DNA of 64,000 nucleotides from contig NZ_NPKQ01000004.1 in the NCBI RefSeq assembly GCF_008329525.1, forward strand, positions 1 through 64,000, read 5' to 3'. Positions 57,414-64,000 of this stretch are shown piece by piece (positions within the stretch are counted from its first letter, which is position 1; every line of letters begins with the position of its first letter). This DNA is from Tardiphaga sp. P9-11 (lineage in GTDB: Bacteria > Pseudomonadota > Alphaproteobacteria > Rhizobiales > Xanthobacteraceae). A program made the position numbers and the translations under genes. The notes beneath the pieces are model-generated. The model searched no databases, had not been told where the DNA came from, and was given only the letters and a program-made list of their open reading frames with translations.

Positions 57414-58205
57414 ATGCGTGAATTGTTTGACGAAGTGTACGGTCAGTCGCAGCTCGATCCGCAGGAGGCGGTACGAAAGTCGACGCGAGGTCCGCAGCGC
57501 AAGCGCTTCTACAAGACCGTCGGCATGAGCGACACGGCGGATGGCTTTGCCATCACGCTTGACGGCAAGACCGTGCGCACGCCGTCGCGCCATCCGCTGG
57601 TGGTGCCGACATCAGCCATTGCCGAAGTGATGGTTGCGGAATGGGATGCACAGCAGGAGATCATCGACCCCACCAGCATGCCGGTGACGCGTCTCGCCAA
57701 CAGCGTGATCGATGTGATCCGCGATGAGGCGCAAACGCAGGCCGTCGTGGACGATATCGCGAAGTACTTCAGCACGGACCTGTTGTTCTACCGCGCGGGC
57801 CATCCCGAAGCGCTGGTGGCACGCGAGGCTGCGGCGTGGGACCCGATCCTGTTCTGGGCAGCGGAGCAACTTGGCGCGCATTTCATTCTGGCCGAGGGCA
57901 TCATCCATGTCAGCCAGCCCGAGCAGGCCATCGCAGCCGCTCGTGCAGAGTTGCCGAGCGATCCATGGGCCGTTGCCGCGCTGCATCTGGTGACGACGAT
58001 CACCGGTTCGGCACTCCTCGCGCTGGCGCTGCTTCATGGTCATCTGAGCGCCGATCAGGTCTGGTCCGCCGCTTTTGTCGACGAGGACTGGAACATCGAG
58101 AAGTGGGGCCTCGACGACGAGGTCGCTGCAAGGCGCACCGCGCGGCAGGTGGATTTCAAGGCTGCCGTGCTGGTGCTGAAGGCAGTCGCGCCGTCAGCGG
58201 GTTAA
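57414..58205 (+). CDS. ATP12-family F1-ATPase assembly chaperone
   Basis: Binds free alpha subunits during F1-ATPase assembly in mitochondria and is widespread in alphaproteobacteria. ATG 57414 gives 263 residues; the frame is open upstream to 57216 but overlaps the preceding gene. Family signatures are KRFYKTV (about 31-37), LDGKTVRTPSRHPLVVPT (about 49-66) and AEWDAQQEIIDPTSMPVTRLANS (two segments about 75-97), plus EDWNIEKWGLDDEV near the C-terminus. Confidence 0.93.
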   Translation: MRELFDEVYGQSQLDPQEAVRKSTRGPQRKRFYKTVGMSDTADGFAITLDGKTVRTPSRHPLVVPTSAIAEVMVAEWDAQQEIIDPTSMPVTRLANSVIDVIRDEAQTQAVVDDIAKYFSTDLLFYRAGHPEALVAREAAAWDPILFWAAEQLGAHFILAEGIIHVSQPEQAIAAARAELPSDPWAVAALHLVTTITGSALLALALLHGHLSADQVWSAAFVDEDWNIEKWGLDDEVAARRTARQVDFKAAVLVLKAVAPSAG

Positions 58206-58262
58206 TGCGAAGTTAACGACCATTAACTAGCGTAGCTGCACCATTGTCCGGTGCTGCTCACT

Positions 58263-59987
58263 ATGCCGACTCCCGTCAACTCGATCTTACCAGTTGTCTC
58301 CGCGCAGGGCGTTGCGAGCGAAGTCGCGTTTCAGCCCGGCAGCGTGATTGCCGGACGCGTGCTCTCGGTCTCGCCAGACAATCAGGTCCGTATCGCCATC
58401 GGGCACAGCACGATCGACGTGCAATCGCAGATGCCGTTGCAGGCCGGGCAGGTGCTGCAATTCGCAGTGTCGAAGATGGACAACGGCAATGTCCAGCTGG
58501 CCATCGTGACACCACAGAATACGGCAGCAGGGCAAACGGGCGGCACGTCTTCCGGTAACGTAACGCTGGCGCCGGATGTGCCGATTAATCTCGCCAATGC
58601 CATCGCCACCTCCAAGATCCAGCTGACGTCGCTGGAAGCACAGGCAGTCTCCACCGCCACGCAAAGTGCCGTGACGCAGCAAGCGAGCCTAGCCACGCTG
58701 TTTGCCAATCTCGGAGCCGCCACCTCGCTGACGGGGCTGCCGCAGCAGTTGCAGCAAGCGGTCGCGCAGGTACTGGCGCAGCGTCCGCCGCTCGACACTC
58801 AGCTCACCGGCGAAGAAGTCAAATCGGCGTTCCAGAATTCCGGTCTGTTTCTGGAGTCGTCGCTGGCCAAGGGAGCGCTGCCGCAAGGCGGGCTGCCCGA
58901 CATGAAAGCGGCATTGATCGTGTTGCGCCAGGCGTTGGCGACGACGCTCGCCACAACAAGTCCGACCCACAGCACAACACCAGCGACGGCGAATGCAGCG
59001 ACACCGGAGCAGCCAGTATTGGCTCCGGCAAACGCGCTTCCCAATGCCGCGGCGCAGATCAGGATACAGCAGGCGCAGGCCGCTGCAGCGACAGTGGTCA
59101 TGCTGCCCAAGATGGGCATCAAGAACGATCCGCTGCAGCAGGCTGGACTTCTAGCCGCAGACGAGCCCGTGCTCGATGTCCCGGCTCAGACCGCACCGGC
59201 GGTGGCAAAAGCTCCCGAAGCGGCTGCACGGTTGGCGACCAATGGCGCAGCGCTCAACCTGCTTCGGGAAGCGCTGCAGACGGCTCCGAAGGGCATGGGA
59301 AGCGCGGCATCGCTGGTGTTCGACGACAGCATGATGATGGATCTGCTGCCTGCTACGAAGGCGCTAGCGGGCCAGCAGGGCACCGAGACGAATATCGCAC
59401 GTAACACCTTGCCGCCGCCGCCATTGCGCGGTGGGCTGCCGACGGCACAGCCGATGGCTTTGCCGACACTCCCGGCAAATGCGCCGCTGGGCGCCACCGT
59501 GCATCATCTGCTGGCCGATACCGATGCGGCACTGGCGCGCCAGACCCTGCTGCAGGTGGCATCCTTGCCGGATCGCGCGGACGGACTTGCGGCGCCGCGG
59601 CTCGATCAGGCATCGCCACGCTGGAGTTTCGAAATTCCGTTTGCGGTGCCGGCCGGCACGACCATGGCGCAATTCGAGATTTCGCGTGATGGCGGCAATG
59701 GCAGCGAGGCTGAAGCAGCCAAGCAAGTCTGGCGTGCGCGCTTCTCGCTCGATGTCGAGCCCGCGGGCCCGGTTCATGCGCTGGTCTCGCTGACCGGTGA
59801 CAAGACGTCGGTGCGGATGTGGGCGGAGCGTCCGGCGACGGCACTGCAATTGCAGGCCGGCACCGCGCAGCTCAGTCAGGCGCTGATCCGCGCCAATCTG
59901 CAGCCTGGCGATATCGTGGTTCGCGAAGGCGCGCCGGTGCAGCCTGCGCCCGCGTCAGCGGGGCACTTCCTGGATCGTGCGCTATGA
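58263..59987 (+). CDS. FliK-like hook-length-control-domain protein
   Basis: A 574-residue protein with long Ala/Gln/Thr-rich low-complexity sequence (about 100-430) and a C-terminal domain (about 455-560) that resembles the FliK/Flg_hook substrate-switch domain ([39 protein letters not shown]). ATG 58263 is preferred to GTG 58251. It overlaps the next gene (ATGA), which resembles the cytoplasmic C-terminus of FlhB. FliK and FlhB interact in the flagellar export switch, and Bacillus has an orphan ylqG-ylqH pair like this. No other flagellar gene is within the window. Confidence 0.75.
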   Translation: MPTPVNSILPVVSAQGVASEVAFQPGSVIAGRVLSVSPDNQVRIAIGHSTIDVQSQMPLQAGQVLQFAVSKMDNGNVQLAIVTPQNTAAGQTGGTSSGNVTLAPDVPINLANAIATSKIQLTSLEAQAVSTATQSAVTQQASLATLFANLGAATSLTGLPQQLQQAVAQVLAQRPPLDTQLTGEEVKSAFQNSGLFLESSLAKGALPQGGLPDMKAALIVLRQALATTLATTSPTHSTTPATANAATPEQPVLAPANALPNAAAQIRIQQAQAAAATVVMLPKMGIKNDPLQQAGLLAADEPVLDVPAQTAPAVAKAPEAAARLATNGAALNLLREALQTAPKGMGSAASLVFDDSMMMDLLPATKALAGQQGTETNIARNTLPPPPLRGGLPTAQPMALPTLPANAPLGATVHHLLADTDAALARQTLLQVASLPDRADGLAAPRLDQASPRWSFEIPFAVPAGTTMAQFEISRDGGNGSEAEAAKQVWRARFSLDVEPAGPVHALVSLTGDKTSVRMWAERPATALQLQAGTAQLSQALIRANLQPGDIVVREGAPVQPAPASAGHFLDRAL

Positions 59988-60247
59988 TCGTGCAGCCCAA
60001 AAGATCGCTCGCCGTCGCGCTGCATTACGACAAGACCGGCGCGCCTGTTGTCACCGCGAAAGGGAAGGGCGCAATCGGTGAGAAGATCATCGAGGTCGCC
60101 AAGGCCCACGATATTCCCATCGAAGAGAACGAGGTGCTGGCCGGTGCCCTCTCCAACGTCGAGCTCGGCGACGAGATTCCAGCCGAACTCTACAAAGCCG
60201 TCGCCGAAGTGCTGGTCTTCGTGCTCAGGCTGTCCGGGCGCGCCTAG
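59984..60247 (+). CDS. FlhB/EscU-type C-terminal-domain protein (export switch homologue)
   Basis: An 87-residue soluble protein matching the cytoplasmic C-terminal part of FlhB/YscU proteins after their self-cleavage point: [21 protein letters not shown] (split about 9-29) and [34 protein letters not shown]. The NPTH autocleavage motif is not present; the aligned place reads PKRS. So it can only be a stand-alone accessory form, not a channel component. The start codon overlaps the FliK-like stop, which suggests the pair works together. Confidence 0.88.
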   Translation: MIVQPKRSLAVALHYDKTGAPVVTAKGKGAIGEKIIEVAKAHDIPIEENEVLAGALSNVELGDEIPAELYKAVAEVLVFVLRLSGRA

Positions 60248-60487
60248 TCACGCCATCTGACGACGATAGTCATCATAACGTCGGTCGCAATTCTGCGCCG
60301 GCCTTTCCAGGCTGGTGATCTCGCATCCGCGAGCTATTAACCCTCAGTCCGCCCGGCATGAATGTAGATTTGTTGCAGCGCATTTCCTATCGCGCACAAG
60401 CTGATGCTTGCCAAGTTCCAGCTTTATGCAACTATGGAAATCGGGGGAGGCTCGTGCTCGCCTGACGCTGTTGGAATGGGGGATCAC

Positions 60488-60937
60488 GTGAGTGAGACGC
60501 TGCATCCGAACGCTCCGCATCATCTGCCTGGCTTCATTACCTCTCCCGGCGAGACTGACACGCTCATGGTCGTGGTCGGAATCTTTCTGATCGTCGCCGT
60601 CATGATAGTGGGAAATCTGTATCTGCGGCTGCACAGCATGCCGGAACGCATGGCGCACAAATCGCAGAAGCTGCAGTTTGAAATCGTCGCCGTGCTGGGC
60701 CTGCTCGCATTGTTCACCCATATCCATCTGTTCTGGGTGATCGGGCTGTTACTGGCGATGATCGATTTGCCGGATTTCAGCACGCCACTGCGCAGCATCG
60801 CGGGATCGGTTCAGAAGATTGCCAACGGTGATGCTACCAGCGAAGCCACCGAGTTGTCCGCTGAAGCGCCATCGCGCCCCATCACGGCGGAAACATCGAG
60901 CCGCCCCGGCGAAGCCGGAGGACATGGTCATGCTTGA
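60488..60937 (+). CDS. Small inner-membrane protein paired with an HlyD-type adaptor
   Basis: A 149-residue membrane protein from GTG 60488, which has GGGGGA about 4 nt upstream; ATG 60476 and an upstream start at 60404 are possible. It has a short N-terminus, two hydrophobic segments (about 26-46 and 64-88) joined by a basic loop (MPERMAHKSQKL) and a polar Ala/Ser/Glu-rich C-terminus. The form is like E. coli YibI, which is paired with the HlyD-type YibH, but sequence similarity is not clear. The next gene starts inside its last codons. Confidence 0.7.
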   Translation: MSETLHPNAPHHLPGFITSPGETDTLMVVVGIFLIVAVMIVGNLYLRLHSMPERMAHKSQKLQFEIVAVLGLLALFTHIHLFWVIGLLLAMIDLPDFSTPLRSIAGSVQKIANGDATSEATELSAEAPSRPITAETSSRPGEAGGHGHA

Positions 60938-62159
60938 GCTTCTCCTCTGTTCACTGCTAACGGTTTTTCCGGATTATCTCTATCGCCGCTACAGACAAGG
61001 CAAGCGCTTGGGGCAGGAGATCACGTTTTATTCGGTGTGGTTCGAACTCAGATGGGGAATCACGGCCTGCGTGATGCTGACCGTCGCTCTGATCACCGTC
61101 ATCTTCTATTTTCATCCGTCGACGACAAGCGCGACCTTGTTCTATCGGACTGTGCCGATCCTTCCCGAGGTCAATGGCCGGGTAGCGGAAGTTCATGTTG
61201 AGTTCAGCGCGCCGGTCAGGAAGGGCGACGTGATCTTCCGGCTCGATAACGCCAAGCAGGAAGCGTCGATGGAGACTGCGCGGCGCAAGATTGCCGAGGT
61301 CGATGCGGCCATGCTGGCGGCACAGGCCGATATTCTGAAGGCCGAAGGGCAAGCGCAGGAGGCCAAGGGTTCCTATCAGCAGACCTCGGACGAACTCGAT
61401 ACCAAGCGTGAGTTGCAGAAGCGCAATCCCGGCATGGTGCCGCAACGCGATATCGAGAAACTTGAAGTGCTGCTGACCGGTCGCCAGGGAGCGCTTGACG
61501 CGGCCATGGCCGCGCGACAATCCGCGATGACGCGTATCTCTGCGCTGCTGCCGGCGGAGAAGGCGAGCGCGCAGGCCGCACTTGCTGAGGCGCAAGTCGA
61601 TCTCGACAAGACGTTCATTCGCGCGGGCGTGGACGGGCGCGTCGAGCAGTTCACACTCCGTGTTGGCGATATCGTCAATCCCATTATGCGATCAGCGGGC
61701 ATTCTCATTCCGGAGAACGCGGGTCGCGTGCTCTCGGCAGGATTTGGGCAAATTGAAGCGCAGGTGATGAAGGTCGGCATGGTTGCCGAGGCGACCTGTA
61801 TTTCGAAGCCGTGGACCGTCATCCCCATGGTGGTAATCAGCGTCCAGAATTACATCGCGGCCGGTCAGTTCCGTGGTGGCGAGCAGTTGGTGGAGGCACA
61901 GCAAGTCCGGGCGCCGGGCACCATTCTTACATTCCTTGAGCCGATCTATCAGGGGGGTCTTGACGGCGTGACGCCTGGCAGCAGTTGTATCGTCAACGCC
62001 TATACCAGCAATCATGACGCCATCGCGGCGAAGGGGATCGGCTCTTTCAGGTGGCTGGCGCTTCATGCCGTCGATGCCGTTGGGGTCGTCCACGCGATGT
62101 TGCTGCGTATCCAGGCGTTGTTGCTTCCAGTCAAGACACTGGTGATGAGCGGGCACTGA
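60930..62159 (+). CDS. HlyD/EmrA-type membrane-fusion (periplasmic adaptor) protein
   Basis: A 409-residue adaptor of a secretion or efflux pathway. ATG 60930 is chosen because GGAGG lies 8 nt upstream; ATG 60924 is too close to it. There is a transmembrane helix at about 43-61, a lipoyl/barrel half-motif (LPEVNGRVAEVHVEFSAPV at 78-96), a long coiled-coil hairpin (about 108-235) and the second half (KTFIRAGVDGRVEQFTLRVG). No ATPase, permease or outer-membrane channel gene is adjacent, so the partner must be elsewhere or is the small membrane protein it overlaps by 8 nt. Confidence 0.9.
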   Translation: MLELLLCSLLTVFPDYLYRRYRQGKRLGQEITFYSVWFELRWGITACVMLTVALITVIFYFHPSTTSATLFYRTVPILPEVNGRVAEVHVEFSAPVRKGDVIFRLDNAKQEASMETARRKIAEVDAAMLAAQADILKAEGQAQEAKGSYQQTSDELDTKRELQKRNPGMVPQRDIEKLEVLLTGRQGALDAAMAARQSAMTRISALLPAEKASAQAALAEAQVDLDKTFIRAGVDGRVEQFTLRVGDIVNPIMRSAGILIPENAGRVLSAGFGQIEAQVMKVGMVAEATCISKPWTVIPMVVISVQNYIAAGQFRGGEQLVEAQQVRAPGTILTFLEPIYQGGLDGVTPGSSCIVNAYTSNHDAIAAKGIGSFRWLALHAVDAVGVVHAMLLRIQALLLPVKTLVMSGH

Positions 62160-62258
62160 ACTCCGCGTATGCTGCCATGCTACGGGCTTATGGCCGAGGA
62201 AAGCAGACCGCCCGGCAAGGAAGTGCCCTTCAAGCCCGGTGAGCCTTGAGGCTGCGCG

Positions 62259-62720
62259 TCAGGCAGCCTTGATCTGGTTGCCTGTGGTCGGGTTTTCCGC
62301 CTTGGCGGCTGGTGCAGTCGCATCCTTTCCGATGCGGCCGAGATGCGTGAAGCGGAAACCGGCATCGTATTTCAGCCCGTAGCCGAGTGCGCGGTCGAAG
62401 CCGATATGGGCGAACCAGACCAGTGCAATCGAGCCGGCGAGGGGCTCTGCGGTTGCGATGCCGGCCAGCGCGAGCAGCAGCGGTACGATGGTCGCATGCA
62501 CCAGGTTATAGACCCCTGCACCGATCCGTGGGCCGGCCAGATAGGCCAGCATGCTGAGGTCCGGGGCGAAGAAGAACAGGGCATAGACCTGCCAGGGCGC
62601 GCCGGAGATCCAGTAGAACAGCGTCATTCCGACAAACAGCGCCGCGCCTTCCCAGCGCAGCAGATCGCGTACGCCACCCGTGGCTGCGCCACTACTTTCA
62701 TTGATCACGATATTGGCCAT
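62259..62720 (-). CDS. DUF4260 family membrane protein
   Basis: A 153-residue integral membrane protein. ATG 62720 has GGGAGA upstream; the longer frame (62774) lacks a site. After a polar start it shows four hydrophobic segments and the family motifs FAPDLSMLAYLAGPRIGAG, YNLVHA and HIGFDRALGYGLKY. The conserved Asp and His residues within membrane segments are suggestive of an enzyme or transporter, but its function is unknown. It lies alone between the adaptor gene and the carboxylase gene, on the opposite strand. Confidence 0.85.
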   Translation of the reverse strand: MANIVINESSGAATGGVRDLLRWEGAALFVGMTLFYWISGAPWQVYALFFFAPDLSMLAYLAGPRIGAGVYNLVHATIVPLLLALAGIATAEPLAGSIALVWFAHIGFDRALGYGLKYDAGFRFTHLGRIGKDATAPAAKAENPTTGNQIKAA

Positions 62721-62908
62721 CCGGCGCTCTCCCTTGTCTGGTTCGGATATAGGCAGGATCGGCGCCGGCGCCATGCGATTTTGGGCGATTCAACCCTTCT
62801 TGATGGGCGTTTCCACCGCCGAAAACGCCATGCTAGAACCTCGCCCAAACCTGCGGCCCAAGCGGCCGACAAGTGGGCAATAACACGTGAATTGACGGGC
62901 TGGAGCAC

Positions 62909-64000
62909 ATGAAAGACATCCTGGACACCCTCGAAGCGCGTCGGGCAGGCGCCAAACTGGGCGGCGGCGAGAAGCGCATCGAGTCGCAGCACAGCAAGGG
63001 CAAGCTGACCGCCCGCGAGCGCATTGAGCTTCTGCTCGACAAGGGGTCTTTCGAGGAATTCGACATGTTCGTCGAACACCGCTCCGTGGAATTTGGCATG
63101 GATAAGTCCAGGATTCCCGGCGACGGCGTCGTCACTGGCTGGGGCACCGTCAACGGCCGCAAGACCTTCGTCTTCGCCAAGGATTTTACCGTGTTCGGTG
63201 GCTCGCTATCCGAGACCCACGCGCTCAAGATCACCAAGCTGCAGGACATGGCGATGAAGGCGCGGGCGCCGATCATCGGTCTCTATGACGCGGGTGGCGC
63301 GCGCATCCAGGAGGGCGTCGCGGCGCTCGCCGGTTACTCCTACGTATTCCGCCGCAACGTGCAGGCCTCGGGCGTGATCCCGCAGATCTCCGTTATCATG
63401 GGTCCCTGTGCCGGTGGCGACGTCTATTCGCCGGCCATGACCGACTTCATCTTCATGGTGAAGAACACCTCCTACATGTTCGTCACCGGCCCCGACGTGG
63501 TGAAGACCGTCACCAACGAGGTGGTGACCGCCGAAGAACTCGGCGGCGCCAGCGTGCATGCGACCAAATCCTCGATTGCAGACGGCGCCTTCGAGAATGA
63601 CGTCGAGACGCTGTTGCAGATGCGCCGGCTGATCGACTTCCTGCCGGCCAACAACACCGAAGGCGTGCCGGAATGGCCGAGCTTCGACGATATCGAGCGT
63701 ACCGACCTGTCGCTGGACACGCTGATCCCCGACAATCCGAACAAGCCCTATGACATGAAGGAGCTGATCCTGAAGGTCGTGGACGAAGGCGATTTCTTCG
63801 AGATCGCCGAGACCTTCGCCAAGAACATCGTCACAGGTTTCGGCCGCATTGCCGGCAAGACCGTGGGCTTCGTCGCCAACCAGCCGATGGTGCTGGCCGG
63901 CGTGCTCGACAGCGACGCTTCGCGCAAGGCTGCGCGCTTCGTGCGTTTCTGCGACGCCTTCAACATTCCGATCGTGACCTTCGTCGACGTGCCGGGCTTC
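62909..64000 (+). CDS. pccB: Acyl-CoA carboxylase beta subunit (propionyl-CoA carboxylase type), 3' end outside the window
   Basis: Carboxyltransferase subunit that moves CO2 from carboxybiotin to propionyl-CoA (or a related acyl-CoA), forming methylmalonyl-CoA. ATG 62909 opens a frame that stays open to the last base: 364 codons of about 510. Diagnostic segments are [19 protein letters not shown], the [17 protein letters not shown] active-site region, [16 protein letters not shown] and the C-terminal-domain start [22 protein letters not shown]. Being partial at the 3' end, it has no stop here. The alpha subunit gene is not in the window. Confidence 0.95.
   Translation, partial: MKDILDTLEARRAGAKLGGGEKRIESQHSKGKLTARERIELLLDKGSFEEFDMFVEHRSVEFGMDKSRIPGDGVVTGWGTVNGRKTFVFAKDFTVFGGSLSETHALKITKLQDMAMKARAPIIGLYDAGGARIQEGVAALAGYSYVFRRNVQASGVIPQISVIMGPCAGGDVYSPAMTDFIFMVKNTSYMFVTGPDVVKTVTNEVVTAEELGGASVHATKSSIADGAFENDVETLLQMRRLIDFLPANNTEGVPEWPSFDDIERTDLSLDTLIPDNPNKPYDMKELILKVVDEGDFFEIAETFAKNIVTGFGRIAGKTVGFVANQPMVLAGVLDSDASRKAARFVRFCDAFNIPIVTFVDVPGF

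Overview
The window looks like chromosomal DNA of an alphaproteobacterium of the Bradyrhizobium/Rhodopseudomonas/Afipia group (Hyphomicrobiales). This rests on high GC content, on the fused str-S10-spc-alpha ribosomal gene order that has adk after secY and lacks rpsD, on the short-LID adenylate kinase, and on the protein sequences of RpoA, RpoB and AtpF-assembly factor ATP12. I had no database, so the genus is an inference.

Layout. 1-1.4 kb: a first tuf gene, its terminator and tRNA-Trp. 1.5-5.1 kb: two divergent accessory genes, a membrane GGDEF diguanylate cyclase and a secreted SGNH-type hydrolase, which separate tRNA-Trp from secE. 5.36-7.35 kb: secE-nusG-rplK-rplA, closed by a strong terminator. 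7.45-11.84 kb: a D-2-hydroxyacid dehydrogenase and a three-gene periplasmic molybdenum hydroxylase (2Fe-2S subunit, Tat-exported molybdopterin subunit, dihaem c-type cytochrome) lying between rplA and rplJ. 12.4-22.4 kb: rplJ-rplL-rpoB-rpoC with a structured leader, intercistronic hairpins and a textbook terminator. 22.6-27.9 kb: an oxidoreductase-methyltransferase fusion, an ABC exporter with acidic ends, and a divergent tetR/ridA-like pair with three copies of one palindrome between them.

28.65-47.64 kb: a 31-gene run, all on the plus strand: rpsL-rpsG-fusA-tuf, then the S10, spc (with secY and adk) and alpha clusters through rpoA-rplQ, ended by a perfect terminator. Several gene junctions in it hold GC-rich hairpins, and the adk-rpsM gap holds a promoter-like sequence. 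The second tuf gene is almost identical to the first, a sign of gene conversion.

47.7-64 kb is mixed housekeeping and accessory DNA: an SDR oxidoreductase; a porin; a quinone-oxidoreductase-like gene divergent from an HxlR regulator; an overlapping Do-type protease - rarA - RluA-type pseudouridine synthase series followed by bluB; a small secreted protein; an ATP12 chaperone; a FliK-like/FlhB-C-terminus-like pair; a small membrane protein with an HlyD-type adaptor; a DUF4260 protein; and the first 364 codons of a biotin-dependent acyl-CoA carboxylase beta subunit (pccB-like) that runs off the window.

Most of the window is conserved translation and transcription machinery. The parts least explained by known systems are the oxidoreductase-methyltransferase fusion with its ABC exporter, the histone-H1-like tail on adenylate kinase, the tetR/ridA divergon and the orphan FliK/FlhB-like pair. 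None is proven here to be a new system.
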